This document shows positions 1 through 8,582 of a DNA stretch of 64,000 bases, piece by piece. Both the position numbers and the translations under genes were made by a program. The notes beneath the pieces are model-generated. The model saw nothing but the letters and a program-made list of their open reading frames with translations. It did no database searches and was not told where the DNA came from. Source of the DNA: Dietzia lutea (GTDB lineage Bacteria > Actinomycetota > Actinomycetes > Mycobacteriales > Mycobacteriaceae); NCBI RefSeq assembly GCF_003096075.1, contig NZ_CP015449.1, positions 2,039,001-2,103,000 of the forward strand. The letters are read 5' to 3'. The first letter of the stretch is position 1. The number at the start of each line of letters is the position of its first letter.

Positions 1-266
1 GTGCCCCAGTCGTTGTTCTGGATGAGCCCCGCCGTGATGCGGGTGCCCACGTCGATCCGTCGCGGGCCGATCGGGGTCTCGAGCGTCGACGCCTCGTCCG
101 AGTTCACCACGGCGACAGGAATGTGCCGGGCGTGGGCCTGCGGGTCCGCGGTGCCGCCGATGTACATGAAGGCCAGGAGGAAGAACAGGCCACAGACCAC
201 CGCGACGGCCCCTGCGGAGTGCGAGACGAACTCACGGATCCCGCCGGTGTGGCCGGAGTCGCTCAT
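1..266 (-). CDS. YhgE/Pip-type membrane protein, N-terminal part (partial)
   Basis: The gene runs off the left edge, so only about 88 N-terminal residues are visible. After a short hydrophilic head ([14 protein letters not shown]) comes one hydrophobic segment at about residues 17-35, then an extracytoplasmic stretch with the motif [10 protein letters not shown]. That layout matches the N-terminus of YhgE/Pip (DUF3533-like) proteins, which are membrane proteins often linked to export or type VII secretion. An in-frame ATG lies two codons upstream at 272, but the AAGGGG Shine-Dalgarno at 273-278 is correctly spaced (6 nt) only for the ATG at 266. The gene is divergent from ilvD across 182 bp. 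The family call rests on the N-terminus only; the exact function is unknown. Confidence 0.6.
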   Translation of the reverse strand, partial: MSDSGHTGGIREFVSHSAGAVAVVCGLFFLLAFMYIGGTADPQAHARHIPVAVVNSDEASTLETPIGPRRIDVGTRITAGLIQNNDWG

Positions 267-317
267 ATCCATCCCCTTCGCGTCGTGGGCGGGCTGGCCG
301 GGCGGCCGACCGTGAGA

Positions 318-323
318 AGAGTA
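318..323 (-). promoter_or_regulatory. candidate -10 (TACTCT) for the YhgE-like gene
   Basis: On the minus strand TACTCT fits the actinobacterial TAnnnT -10 pattern, and it recurs upstream of atpB in this window. It would start a transcript at about 311, giving a leader of roughly 45 nt. No good -35 is visible. Confidence 0.35.
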
Positions 324-339
324 AACCCACAACGGGGCG

Positions 340-345
340 TATCGT
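340..345 (+). promoter_or_regulatory. candidate -10 (TATCGT) for ilvD
   Basis: TATCGT predicts a start near 352 and an ilvD leader of nearly 100 nt. The leader holds two direct copies of CGGCGCGTCCGGG (356-368 and 376-388). I see no branched-chain leader peptide or T-box element in it. Confidence 0.35.
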
Positions 346-448
346 GGGGAGGTCACGGCGCGTCCGGGGCGCCGTCGGCGCGTCCGGGACGCCCCCGCGG
401 GTACAGCCCCTCCGGCCGCCCGCCCCCTTCGAACCGGATCGAGGTCCC

Positions 449-2287
449 ATGCCGCCCCTGAGGTCACGAACCAGCACCGCCGGACGCAACGCCGCGGGGG
501 CCCGGGCCCTCTGGCGTGCGACCGGCATGACGGACTCGGACTTCGGCAAGCCGATCATCGCGATCGCCAACTCCTACACGCAGTTCGTACCCGGCCACGT
601 CCACCTGAAGAACGTGGGCGAGATCGTCGCGGAGCAGATCGCGGCGGCGGGCGGCGTGGCGCGTGAGTTCCACACCATCGCGGTCGACGACGGCATCGCC
701 ATGGGGCACGCCGGGATGCTGTACTCGCTGCCCAGCCGCGAGATCATCGCGGACTCGGTGGAGTACATGGTCAACGCCCACACGGCCGACGCGTTGGTGT
801 GCATCTCCAACTGCGACAAGATCACGCCGGGCATGCTCAACGCGGCCATGCGGCTCAACATCCCCACGGTGTTCGTCTCGGGCGGGCCGATGGAGTCGGG
901 CTTCTCGGTGGTCGTCGACGGCGTCGTCAAGGCCGGTTCGGACCTCATCACCGCGATCTCCGCCTCGGCGAACTCCGCCGTCGACGACGAGAATCTGGAC
1001 GCCATCGAGCGGTCGGCCTGCCCGACCTGCGGGTCGTGCTCGGGCATGTTCACCGCCAACTCGATGAACTGCCTCACCGAGGCCCTCGGGCTGTCCCTGC
1101 CGGGTAACGGCTCGACGCTGGCCACGCACGGTGCGCGCCGCGAGCTGTTCGCCGAGGCGGGTCGGCTCATCGTGGACCTGTGCACGCGCTACTACCGCGA
1201 CGAGGACGACTCCGTGCTCCCCCGCTCGGTGGCCACCAAGTCGGCTTTCACCAACGCGATGGCGCTCGACGTCGCGATGGGTGGCTCCACGAACACTGTG
1301 CTGCACATTCTCGCCGCCGCGCAGGAGGGCGAGGTCGACTTCGACCTGCACGACATCGAGGAGGTCTCCCGCCGGGTGCCGTGCCTGGCCAAGGTCGCCC
1401 CGAACTCGGACTACTACATGGAGCACGTCCACCGGGCCGGCGGCATCCCCGCGATCCTCGGCGAGCTGTACCGCGGTGGCCTGCTGGAGACCGACGTCCA
1501 CTCGGTGCACTCGCCGTCGCTCGAGCAGTACATCGCCGACTGGGACATCCGCAGTGGCACGGCCACCGAGAAGGCCGTCGAGCTGTTCCACGCCGCCCCG
1601 GGCGGGGTGCGCACGATCGAGCCCTTCTCCACGGACAACCGGTGGGAGTCGCTCGACACCGACGCGGTGGGCGGCTGCATCCACTCGGTGGAGCACCCCG
1701 CGACCGCCGAGGGCGGCCTCGTCGTGCTGCGCGGGAACATCGCCCCCGACGGGTCGGTGTTCAAGACCGCGGGCGTGTCCGAGGAGAACTTCCACTTCTC
1801 GGGGCCGGCCAGGGTGGTCGAGTCCCAGGAGGAGGCGGTGTCGGTGATCCTCAGCAAGACGCTGCGGGCCGGTGAGGTCCTGGTGGTGCTGTATGAGGGA
1901 CCGGCCGGCGGCCCGGGCATGCAGGAGATGCTGCACCCGACCGCGTTCATCAAGGGCGCCGGCCTCGGCACCAAGTGCGCCCTCATCACCGACGGTCGGT
2001 TCTCGGGCGGTTCCTCGGGACTGTCCATCGGCCACATCGCGCCCGAGGCCGCCTCGGGCGGCCCGATCGGCCTGGTGCGTGACGGCGACATCGTGACGAT
2101 CGACGTGGCCACGCGGTCCATCTCGGTGGCGGTGGACGACGACGAGTTGGCCCGCCGCCGGGAGGAGAAGGGTCAGCTGCCGTGGCGGCCGGCGAACCGG
2201 GACCGGAAGGTCTCGACCGCCCTGCGCGCGTACGCGTCGATGGCGTCATCGGCGGACAAGGGCGCCGTCCGGATCCTGCCGGACTGA
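449..2287 (+). CDS. ilvD: dihydroxy-acid dehydratase IlvD
   Basis: Catalyses dehydration of 2,3-dihydroxy-isovalerate and 2,3-dihydroxy-3-methylvalerate, the third step of valine and isoleucine synthesis, in the cytosol with an Fe-S cluster. The 612-residue length is normal for the longer IlvD form. Cluster cysteines are visible in [13 protein letters not shown] (Cys118, Cys122) and [11 protein letters not shown] (191-197); GPGMQEM and [10 protein letters not shown] are conserved substrate and metal loops. The reading frame is open upstream, but the ATG at 449 follows a GAGG element and gives the N-terminus MPPLRSRT seen in Corynebacterium-type enzymes. The motif [10 protein letters not shown] at 41-50 lacks the extra Cys of the [2Fe-2S] type, so a [4Fe-4S] enzyme is inferred. 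Confidence 0.96.
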   Translation: MPPLRSRTSTAGRNAAGARALWRATGMTDSDFGKPIIAIANSYTQFVPGHVHLKNVGEIVAEQIAAAGGVAREFHTIAVDDGIAMGHAGMLYSLPSREIIADSVEYMVNAHTADALVCISNCDKITPGMLNAAMRLNIPTVFVSGGPMESGFSVVVDGVVKAGSDLITAISASANSAVDDENLDAIERSACPTCGSCSGMFTANSMNCLTEALGLSLPGNGSTLATHGARRELFAEAGRLIVDLCTRYYRDEDDSVLPRSVATKSAFTNAMALDVAMGGSTNTVLHILAAAQEGEVDFDLHDIEEVSRRVPCLAKVAPNSDYYMEHVHRAGGIPAILGELYRGGLLETDVHSVHSPSLEQYIADWDIRSGTATEKAVELFHAAPGGVRTIEPFSTDNRWESLDTDAVGGCIHSVEHPATAEGGLVVLRGNIAPDGSVFKTAGVSEENFHFSGPARVVESQEEAVSVILSKTLRAGEVLVVLYEGPAGGPGMQEMLHPTAFIKGAGLGTKCALITDGRFSGGSSGLSIGHIAPEAASGGPIGLVRDGDIVTIDVATRSISVAVDDDELARRREEKGQLPWRPANRDRKVSTALRAYASMASSADKGAVRILPD

Positions 2288-2294
2288 TTGCGGC

Positions 2295-2328
2295 TGCGGG
2301 CCGGACACCAGTGAGCGGTCGGCCCGCA
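2295..2328 (+). terminator. hairpin after ilvD
   Basis: A perfect 9-bp stem, TGCGGGCCG (2295-2303) with CGGCCCGCA (2320-2328), and a 16-nt loop lies 7 nt past the ilvD stop and before the converging DoxX gene. There is no U tract, which is common for hairpin terminators in high-GC actinobacteria. Confidence 0.5.
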
Positions 2329-2357
2329 GAGACCGGCGCGATCAGCCGGCGGCGCGG

Positions 2358-3176
2358 TCAGCCCGCGGTGACCGGCGCGCTGTCGGCGGACGACGTCAAC
2401 GGGTTGGTGCCGTTGAGGAAGTACCACACGAGCCCGGCGAGCACGACGACGATCACCAGCCACACGATCCCGCTGAACCGCGGGCGGTGCGACCATCCCC
2501 ACTTGCGGTCGGCGGCCCACCGCCCGGGTCCGGTGAAGAGCAGTGTCATCAGTGCGGCGGCGTAAAGGATCGACGGCTCGAGTCCCCGCGAGGTGTCGCT
2601 GAGGACCGGGATGGGGTCCGCTCCGGTCAACCGGACCGCGATGCCGAGGCCGACGATCCCGAGGAGGCCGGCAGCGGCGATGGGCGTGGCCAGTCCCACG
2701 ACGAGCATGACCCCCGCGACGAGCTCGACGGCTCCGCCGGCGATCGCCAGGGCGCGGGCCATGTCGAACCCCGAGTCGGCGAGAGTCTGGGTGAACCCGT
2801 CGATCCCGGGGCCACCGAACAACCCGGCGAGCTTCTGCAGGCCGCGCATCGCCAGAAGGACGCCCACCGCCAGGCGGAGGACGAACAGTCCGAGGTCGAT
2901 GGTCCCGCGCCTGCCGATCTCGTCGCGGCGGGCGGGGGCGATGGTCGTCGGCTGCTCGCCGAACGGCAACGGCGCGGACATGTCGTATCCACCCGACTCG
3001 GAGAACTGCGAGTAGTCGGTGCGCCCGGCGGCCGGGAACGCGGTGGTGGCGGCGTCCCCCGTCCCACCGCCCGCACCCGATCCCGACCCGCTCGCGTCGG
3101 GTACGTCGAGCGGGTAGTCGACGTCGTGGATGATCTCGGTACGGGCGTCGTCGTCGCCGCGCTTTGAGGAAGTCAC
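2358..3176 (-). CDS. DoxX-family membrane protein
   Basis: The protein has 272 residues. A polar, Gly/Asp-rich N-terminal region of about 100 residues precedes four hydrophobic helices of the DoxX fold (starting near GLFVLRLAVGVLLAMRGLQKL) and a fifth hydrophobic segment near the C-terminus (IVWLVIVVVLAGLVWYF). In M. tuberculosis the equivalent gene (Rv3005c) lies beside lppZ, and its product forms a membrane redox complex with SodA and SseA; the same neighbour is present here, divergent by 66 bp. The GTG at 3176 is chosen because TACAGT sits 6 nt upstream, which predicts a leaderless transcript. An internal ATG at 2981 with a weak ribosome site is the alternative. A role in thiol or oxidative-stress defence is inferred from that homologue. 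Confidence 0.8.
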   Translation of the reverse strand: MTSSKRGDDDARTEIIHDVDYPLDVPDASGSGSGAGGGTGDAATTAFPAAGRTDYSQFSESGGYDMSAPLPFGEQPTTIAPARRDEIGRRGTIDLGLFVLRLAVGVLLAMRGLQKLAGLFGGPGIDGFTQTLADSGFDMARALAIAGGAVELVAGVMLVVGLATPIAAAGLLGIVGLGIAVRLTGADPIPVLSDTSRGLEPSILYAAALMTLLFTGPGRWAADRKWGWSHRPRFSGIVWLVIVVVLAGLVWYFLNGTNPLTSSADSAPVTAG

Positions 3177-3182
3177 CCCTCG

Positions 3183-3188
3183 ACTGTA
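3183..3188 (-). promoter_or_regulatory. -10 (TACAGT) of the DoxX gene, leaderless
   Basis: TACAGT ends 6 nt before the GTG at 3176, so transcription would begin at or beside the start codon. Confidence 0.5.
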
Positions 3189-3229
3189 GGCCGGGGCCGC
3201 CGCGGGGACCCGTAGGACACGGCGCGCCG

Positions 3230-3235
3230 TAGTCT
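3230..3235 (+). promoter_or_regulatory. -10 (TAGTCT) of the LppZ-like gene, leaderless
   Basis: TAGTCT ends 7 nt before the ATG at 3243, and no Shine-Dalgarno sequence lies between. It is the mirror partner of the DoxX promoter, with the two hexamers 41 bp apart. Confidence 0.5.
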
Positions 3236-3242
3236 GGTCGGC

Positions 3243-4268
3243 ATGAGATCGATCGCGCTCGTCCTGGCGCTCGCCGTCGCGGTGTCGGGCTGCGCGAGGT
3301 TCGACGATCGCCTCGAGGCCCCGTTCACGCCGGCACCGGGTCCGGGAGCGGGGGCCGCGCCGCCGCCGAGTGCGCCCGGCGCTCCGACTCCCCCGCCGAC
3401 CTCGCCCTCCGGGGCGCCCGAACCGCCACCCGAGACCGGCCCGTGCGTAGACCCGGACCCCGCGGTGATCGCCGCGTGTCTGGGTCCGGCCGTCGCCGTG
3501 GCGGGTCTGGGCGAGCGGGCGTTGGTCGCGGAGTCGACGGGTGCGGTGCGGATCGTCTCGCCGGACGCGGAGCCGGAGGATTTCGGGCGGGTGGATCCGC
3601 GGGGCGGTCGGGTGGCCGCGGTCGCGCCCTCCCCGGATTTCGCCCAGGACCGGTTGGTGTATCTCCTCGTCGTCGGCGATGGACCCACCCGCGTCGAGCG
3701 CCTGGCGCGCGGCGACGCTCCCCGCACGGTCGCGGAGCTCGCCCCCGCCGAGAGCGGCGGCCTCGCGTTCGTCGCGGACGTCCTCACCGTCGGTGTCGGG
3801 TCGGAGCTCGCGCGGTTCCCGTCGTACACGGGGATCGGGCGCGCCGAGCGACCCGAGGTGATCGGGCGCGATCTTGGTCGTATCCAGGCGCTGTGCGTCC
3901 ACGGCGACGAGGTGTACCTCTCCACCGTGACCGACCGCGGCGCCGCGCTCCGCGCCCCGGATCGGATGGTGTGGACGTGGCCGGACCAGCGTTCCGCGGG
4001 CGGGTGCGCCGCCGGCGAGGGGACGATGGCGATCGCACTCCCGGACGCCGAGCGCGTCGACACCCTGCAGACCGCCGGCGGTGCCGCGCGCGGTCAGCCC
4101 GAGGCCCTCGCGGAGGGGCGCTACGGGCGACTCACCGGGCTCACCGTGGTCGGCGAGGGCATCCTCCTGGCCGGGACCACCAACAAGGCCGGCGGCTCCC
4201 CTGTCGCGACCGACGACCGGGCGGTCATCCTGCCCGACTCCGGCGGCGGAGGCGACGCCCGCATGTGA
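3243..4268 (+). CDS. lppZ: LppZ-like lipoprotein, beta-propeller type
   Basis: The 341-residue product has a lipoprotein signal peptide ending in the lipobox VSGC (Cys18). A Pro/Gly/Ala-rich linker (about 25-65) follows, then repeated beta-strand segments that resemble PQQ-type sugar or sorbosone dehydrogenase propellers. It should be exported and lipid-anchored on the outer face of the membrane. The position next to the DoxX gene and before gatB matches lppZ (Rv3006) in M. tuberculosis, which is the main basis for the symbol. The substrate is unknown, and no catalytic site can be assigned from sequence alone. The start is the ATG 7 nt after TAGTCT. Confidence 0.7.
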   Translation: MRSIALVLALAVAVSGCARFDDRLEAPFTPAPGPGAGAAPPPSAPGAPTPPPTSPSGAPEPPPETGPCVDPDPAVIAACLGPAVAVAGLGERALVAESTGAVRIVSPDAEPEDFGRVDPRGGRVAAVAPSPDFAQDRLVYLLVVGDGPTRVERLARGDAPRTVAELAPAESGGLAFVADVLTVGVGSELARFPSYTGIGRAERPEVIGRDLGRIQALCVHGDEVYLSTVTDRGAALRAPDRMVWTWPDQRSAGGCAAGEGTMAIALPDAERVDTLQTAGGAARGQPEALAEGRYGRLTGLTVVGEGILLAGTTNKAGGSPVATDDRAVILPDSGGGGDARM

Positions 4269-4275
4269 GTCCGAC

Positions 4276-4291
4276 TCGAACCCTTGTGCGA
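4276..4291 (+). promoter_or_regulatory. SOS box (LexA operator) upstream of the DUF222-HNH gene
   Basis: TCGAAC-cctt-GTGCGA matches the mycobacterial SOS consensus TCGAAC-N4-GTTCGA at 11 of 12 defined positions. It lies 52 bp before the GTG at 4328, in the only intergenic space of this gene. A second, weaker copy follows at 4312-4327. Confidence 0.65.
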
Positions 4292-4311
4292 CGCCGGTTT
4301 GGCCGGTAAAC

Positions 4312-4327
4312 TCGTTCTCACGTTCGA
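4312..4327 (+). promoter_or_regulatory. second, weaker SOS-like box
   Basis: TCGTTC-tcac-GTTCGA matches 10 of 12 consensus positions and ends at the base before the GTG at 4328. A possible -10 (TAAACT, 4307-4312) lies between the two boxes, so LexA on either could block transcription. Confidence 0.45.
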
Positions 4328-5923
4328 GTGATAGTGCGACGCGAGCGGGGGGTGACCGGAGTGGATACGACGACGACGGCGAGGGCGTTCGGTCTCGGCG
4401 CGCTGCGCGCGGTGGACGAGCCGTTGGAGTCGTTGGACGCCTCGGCGCTGAGCGAGGTGGCGCGGTCGGCGACGCTGGCGCAGAACCTGGCGGGGGCCAC
4501 TCGGCTGCATGCCGCACACCTGCTGGTCGAGAGCTTCAAGTCCCTGGACGAGGCCGCCCGCGGCGAGCCCGGCGCCGATACCCGTCCCGCGCACGCCCGC
4601 CTGGACCCGGCCGACCGGGCCCGCCACCACCTCGCCGCGGCGCTGGCGATGACCGGCTGGCACGCCCGCCACCTGGTCACCGCCGGCGTGCAGATCCACA
4701 CCCGCCTGCCCCGCCTACGCGAGGCCGTCGAGCGGGGGCTGCTGCCCGAGCAGTTGGCCATCGACGCCGCCTGCCGCCTGGCCTCGATCCCCGACGACAT
4801 CATCAGTGGTGTCGAATCCGATGTCGTGGCCCGCCTGACCCGCGACCTGGCCGGCGGTCACCGGCCCAGCCGCACCGCCCTGGACACCACCGTCGACGCC
4901 TCCCGCGAACGCCACGACCCCCAAGGCGCCGGCGACGCCGTCGACGCGGCCGCCGACAAGCGCACCGTGCGGTTCCGGCCCGAACGCGACGGCATGACCA
5001 GCATGTGGGCCCATCTGCCCTCCGGCGACGCCGAGAAGCTGCGCCGCCGCATCGACGCCGCCGCCCGCGCCGCCGCCGAGACCGGGCATCCCCGCACCCG
5101 CGACCAACTCCGCGCCGACGCCCTGATCGCCCTGGGCGATCCCAACACCACCGACATCGCCGACCCCCTGCCCGACCACCCGGGCGACGACGGCGCGGCC
5201 GACCCGGCTGCCCCGGGCGCGACGGCCACCGCCGCCGACACCGACACCGCCCCCGGCACCGACGCCGCCGATGCGGCCGGTCGTGCGCCGCTGGGGGCCT
5301 CGTGGGGCACCGACCAGCCGATCCGCATCTCCGTGATCGACAGCATCGCCCAGGGCCTGCCCAACCGCGTGGAGTTCGTCACCGGCGCCTACGCCAGCTT
5401 CGACTGGCTGTGCGAGGAACTGCTCTCCGGCGGCGACGCCAAGGTCCGGTTCGAACTGCTCGACCCGCAACCCGGCACCGAGGACACCCCCGACGCGGCG
5501 CTGAAGTACCGCATCAGCCCCGCCCTGGCCGAACGGATTCGACTACGCGACGGCACCTGCCGCCACCCCGGCTGCACCGTCGACGCCCACAACTGCGAGA
5601 TCGACCACGTCATCGCCTTCGATCACCAGCGTCCCGAACTGGGCGGGCCCACCGCCGAGTGGAACCTGGTGTGCCTGTGCCGCAAACACCACCGGGAGAA
5701 AACCTTCGGCCACTGCGCCTACCGGCCCGGACCCCTCGGCGAGCTGACCATCATCACCGAAACCGGACACGAACACCACACCAGACCCCACGGCCCCCTG
5801 GCCCAGGCCCGCGACCGCATCCTCGACCACCGCTGGCACCAACACCTCGACCGACTCATCGCCGACGACGGCCACCTCACCAACCCACGCGGCGCCGAAC
5901 GAGACGGACCCCGCCCCGCCTGA
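4328..5923 (+). CDS. DUF222 / HNH endonuclease domain protein (REP13E12-like)
   Basis: The 531-residue protein has an alpha-helical DUF222 domain (about 20-240), a low-complexity Asp/Ala/Thr/Pro linker (about 280-320), and a C-terminal HNH nuclease module. The HNH part shows CRHPGC near 411, IDHVIAF near 425 and CLCRKHH near 451: two Cys pairs for zinc plus the catalytic His. This is the architecture of the multicopy 13E12 family of mycobacteria and relatives, whose role is not settled. The start is uncertain: GTG codons at 4328, 4334, 4352 and 4361 are all in frame, and GGGGGG at 4347-4352 best suits 4361. It interrupts the lppZ-gatB order, so it is a likely insertion. SOS boxes upstream suggest DNA-damage induction. 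Confidence 0.85.
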   Translation: MIVRRERGVTGVDTTTTARAFGLGALRAVDEPLESLDASALSEVARSATLAQNLAGATRLHAAHLLVESFKSLDEAARGEPGADTRPAHARLDPADRARHHLAAALAMTGWHARHLVTAGVQIHTRLPRLREAVERGLLPEQLAIDAACRLASIPDDIISGVESDVVARLTRDLAGGHRPSRTALDTTVDASRERHDPQGAGDAVDAAADKRTVRFRPERDGMTSMWAHLPSGDAEKLRRRIDAAARAAAETGHPRTRDQLRADALIALGDPNTTDIADPLPDHPGDDGAADPAAPGATATAADTDTAPGTDAADAAGRAPLGASWGTDQPIRISVIDSIAQGLPNRVEFVTGAYASFDWLCEELLSGGDAKVRFELLDPQPGTEDTPDAALKYRISPALAERIRLRDGTCRHPGCTVDAHNCEIDHVIAFDHQRPELGGPTAEWNLVCLCRKHHREKTFGHCAYRPGPLGELTIITETGHEHHTRPHGPLAQARDRILDHRWHQHLDRLIADDGHLTNPRGAERDGPRPA

Positions 5924-5934
5924 TCGGCGGGGCG
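5912..5934 (+). terminator. terminator hairpin containing the HNH gene stop codon
   Basis: The 9-bp stem CGCCCCGCC (5912-5920) with GGCGGGGCG (5926-5934) has a 5-nt loop TGATC that includes the TGA stop. GGACC/GGTCC extends it after one mismatch. It sits between the converging HNH gene and gatB. Confidence 0.6.
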
Positions 5935-5980
5935 AGGTCCGGACGCGAGGGACGACCGACGGAGTAGTCGGTTGTACCGC

Positions 5981-7462
5981 CTAGCTGCAGGCAGCGATCA
6001 CCAATTCCTTCACGCGGGCCGGGTCGGCTTGTCCGCGGGTGGCCTTCATGACCGCACCGACGATCGCGCCGGCGGCCTGCACCTTGCCGGAGCGGATCTT
6101 GTCCGCGATGTCCGGCTGAGCAGCGAGCGCATCATCGACGGCCTTCTGGAGCGCGGAATCGTCGCGGACCACCTCGAGGCCCTTGTCCGCCACGATCTGA
6201 TCGGGCTCGCCCTCGCCGTCGAGGACCGCGTCGACGACCTGACGGCCCAGCTTGTTGGTGAGCTTGCCCTCGGCGACCAGCTCGATGACCCGCGCCAACT
6301 GCGCGGGCGTGATGGCGAGGGCGTCCAGCTCGACGCCCCGCTTGTTGGCCTGCTGTGTCAGGTAGGACACCCACCACGACCGGGCCTCGGCGGGCGGCGC
6401 GCCGGCGTCCACCGTGGCGAGGATGAGGTCCAGGGCGCCGGCGTTGACGAGATCGCGCATCTCCTCGTCCGACACGCCCCAGTCCGCCTGCACGCGCGCC
6501 CGACGCACCCACGGCAGCTCCGGCAGCGTCGCGCGGATCGACTCGATGAGCTCCTCCGTCGGCTCGACGGGCGCCAGGTCCGGCTCGGGGAAATAGCGGT
6601 AGTCCTCGGCCGACTCCTTCGGGCGACCGGCGGTCGTCGTGCCGTCCGACTCGTGGAAGTGCCGGGTCTCCAGGACGACCTCGCCGCCGGACTCGAGCAC
6701 GTCCGCCTGGCGGCACATCTCGTGGCGCACCGCGATCTCGACGCTGCGCAGTGAGTTGACGTTCTTGGTCTCGGTGCGGGTACCGAACTCGGTGGCGCCC
6801 TTGGGCATCAGTGAGACGTTCGCGTCGCAGCGCATCGACCCCTGATCCATCCGGACGTCGGATACGTCGAGGCTCTTGAGAAGGTCACGCAGTGCCGACA
6901 CGTAGGCGCGGGCGATCTCGGGGGCCCGCTCCCCCGCCCCGACGATCGGCTTGGAGACGATCTCGATGAGCGGCACGCCGGCACGGTTGAAGTCCAGCAG
7001 CGAGTGCGTGGCGCCGTGGATGCGGCCGGTCGCCGAGCCCACGTGCGTGGACTTCCCGGTGTCCTCTTCCATGTGGGCGCGCTCGATGTCCACCCGCCAG
7101 GTGGAGCCGTCCTCGAGCTGGACGTCGAGGTAGCCGTCGTGGGCGATCGGCTCGTCGTACTGCGAGATCTGGTAGTTCTTCGGCTGGTCCGGGTAGAAGT
7201 AGTTCTTCCGGGCAAACCGGCTGTACGGCGCGATCGAGCAGTTCAGCGCGAGACCGATCTTGATGGCCCACTCGACCGCCTGCCGGTTGGCGACCGGCAA
7301 CGCGCCCGGCAGGCCGATGCACACCGGACACACCTGCGTGTTGGGCTCGGCCCCGAACGCGGTCGGACACCCGCAGAACATCTTGGTGTTGGTGTGCAGC
7401 TCGACGTGCACCTCCATACCCATGACGGGATCGAAACGTGACACGACCTCGGTGAACTCCAT
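5981..7462 (-). CDS. gatB: Asp/Glu-tRNA amidotransferase subunit B
   Basis: GatB is the kinase/transfer subunit of GatCAB, which converts Glu-tRNA(Gln) and Asp-tRNA(Asn) to the amidated forms. The 493-residue protein begins [22 protein letters not shown], with the conserved GMEVHVEL start of the cradle domain. It shows the zinc-type cysteines CGCP and CPVC (about 32-51) and ends in the helical YqeY-like tail (KELVIAACS). The ATG at 7462 is 10 nt after the pfkA stop. No ribosome site is present; instead the TAG stop of pfkA belongs to TAGATT, a -10 ending 7 nt before the ATG. The gene lies in the same series as gatC and gatA but is separated from them by an MFS gene and pfkA. Confidence 0.96.
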   Translation of the reverse strand: MEFTEVVSRFDPVMGMEVHVELHTNTKMFCGCPTAFGAEPNTQVCPVCIGLPGALPVANRQAVEWAIKIGLALNCSIAPYSRFARKNYFYPDQPKNYQISQYDEPIAHDGYLDVQLEDGSTWRVDIERAHMEEDTGKSTHVGSATGRIHGATHSLLDFNRAGVPLIEIVSKPIVGAGERAPEIARAYVSALRDLLKSLDVSDVRMDQGSMRCDANVSLMPKGATEFGTRTETKNVNSLRSVEIAVRHEMCRQADVLESGGEVVLETRHFHESDGTTTAGRPKESAEDYRYFPEPDLAPVEPTEELIESIRATLPELPWVRRARVQADWGVSDEEMRDLVNAGALDLILATVDAGAPPAEARSWWVSYLTQQANKRGVELDALAITPAQLARVIELVAEGKLTNKLGRQVVDAVLDGEGEPDQIVADKGLEVVRDDSALQKAVDDALAAQPDIADKIRSGKVQAAGAIVGAVMKATRGQADPARVKELVIAACS

Positions 7463-7469
7463 GCCGAAC

Positions 7470-7475
7470 AATCTA
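7470..7475 (-). promoter_or_regulatory. -10 (TAGATT) of gatB, embedded in the pfkA stop codon
   Basis: The first three bases, TAG at 7475-7473, are the pfkA stop. The hexamer ends 7 nt before the gatB ATG, so a leaderless gatB mRNA is predicted in addition to any read-through. Confidence 0.5.
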
Positions 7476-8507
7476 GCCGAAGAGGCAGGCGGCCTCGCGG
7501 TAGCGGTCCTCCGGAACTGTCTTGAGCACCGACACGGCCTCCTCGACCGGCACCATCGCGATCGACTCCCCCCGCAAGGCGACGATCTGGCCGAAATCCC
7601 CGCGGTGCACGGCATGCGCCGCATGCACCCCGAACCGGGTCGCCAGATTGCGGTCGTAGGCGGTCGGCGTGCCGCCCCGCTGAATGTGGCCCAGCACCGT
7701 GGTGCGGACGTCGCGGTTCATGCGCTCACGGATCGCCGTCGCCATCTGGTCCGCGACCCCGGTGAAGACCTCGTGCCCGAACTGGTCGGTGCCACCCTCG
7801 CGCAGGGTCATTCCGGAGCCCTCGACGGGTGTCGCGCCCTCGGCGACCACGCAGATGCCGTAGGCCTCCCCCATCTGGAAGCGACGCTTCATCACCTTGC
7901 ACACGTAGTCGATGTCGAACGGGACCTCGGGGATCACGATCATGTGCGCCCCCGAGGCGAGCCCGGCGTGTAGAGCGATCCAGCCGGCATGACGGCCCAT
8001 CACCTCGACCAGCATCACCCGCTCGTGGGACTCCGCGGTCGTGTGCAGACGGTCGATGGCGTCCGAGGCGATCGACACGGCCGTGTCGAAGCCGAAGGTG
8101 TAGTCGGTGCCACCGACGTCGTTGTCGATGGTCTTGGGCACGCCCACCACGGGTATGCCGTTCTCGGTGAGCCACCGGGCGGCCTTGAGCGTACCGTCGC
8201 CGCCGATCGCCACCAGGGCGTCCAGGGCGTGCCGCTCGAGCGTCTGACGGATCTCCGGGAGGCTGGCCGTCAGAATGTCCGGGTTGAGTCGGCCGGTCCC
8301 GAGGATCGTGCCACCGCGGAGCAGGATGCGGTCGATGCCCTCGTCGTCGAACAGTGGGACCGCACGGTCCTCCACCACGCCGGACCACCCGTCCTGGAAG
8401 CCCAGGACCGGCGAGTCGTACTCGGAGTTGGCGGTGCGGACCAGGGCGCGGATCACCGCGTTGAGGCCGGGGCAGTCGCCGCCGGCGGTGAGGACACCTA
8501 TACGCAC
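7473..8507 (-). CDS. pfkA: 6-phosphofructokinase
   Basis: Phosphorylates fructose 6-phosphate in glycolysis. The 344-residue length matches actinobacterial Pfk. Visible motifs are the N-terminal [11 protein letters not shown] phosphate loop, GGDGT at 102-106, PKTIDND at 124-130 (catalytic Asp pair) and MGRHAGW. The Gly after GGD (Gly105) normally indicates ATP as donor, while Lys125 in PKTIDND is the residue found in PPi-dependent enzymes; this mixed state is usual for the actinobacterial branch, so ATP is likely but not certain. The GTG at 8507 has AGGAG 7 nt upstream. It follows the MFS gene (75-nt gap) and its TAG stop contributes to the gatB promoter. Confidence 0.94.
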   Translation of the reverse strand: MRIGVLTAGGDCPGLNAVIRALVRTANSEYDSPVLGFQDGWSGVVEDRAVPLFDDEGIDRILLRGGTILGTGRLNPDILTASLPEIRQTLERHALDALVAIGGDGTLKAARWLTENGIPVVGVPKTIDNDVGGTDYTFGFDTAVSIASDAIDRLHTTAESHERVMLVEVMGRHAGWIALHAGLASGAHMIVIPEVPFDIDYVCKVMKRRFQMGEAYGICVVAEGATPVEGSGMTLREGGTDQFGHEVFTGVADQMATAIRERMNRDVRTTVLGHIQRGGTPTAYDRNLATRFGVHAAHAVHRGDFGQIVALRGESIAMVPVEEAVSVLKTVPEDRYREAACLFG

Positions 8508-8582
8508 GTCGAGCTCCTCTCGGTTCCCCCGCAGTCTAGGGGCGCACGGCCTCCCGCCGCGCGGGTCACCTCGCCGAGCGGG

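Noticed and set aside
346-448. T-box, leader peptide or attenuator for ilvD.
   Set aside because: No Ile/Leu/Val codon run, T-box sequence or terminator-antiterminator pair could be found in the leader; only short GC repeats.
4328-5923. The DUF222-HNH gene as a mobile element (homing or IS).
   Set aside because: No terminal inverted repeats, target-site duplication, intron or recombinase is visible. It is treated as an ordinary, possibly inserted, gene.
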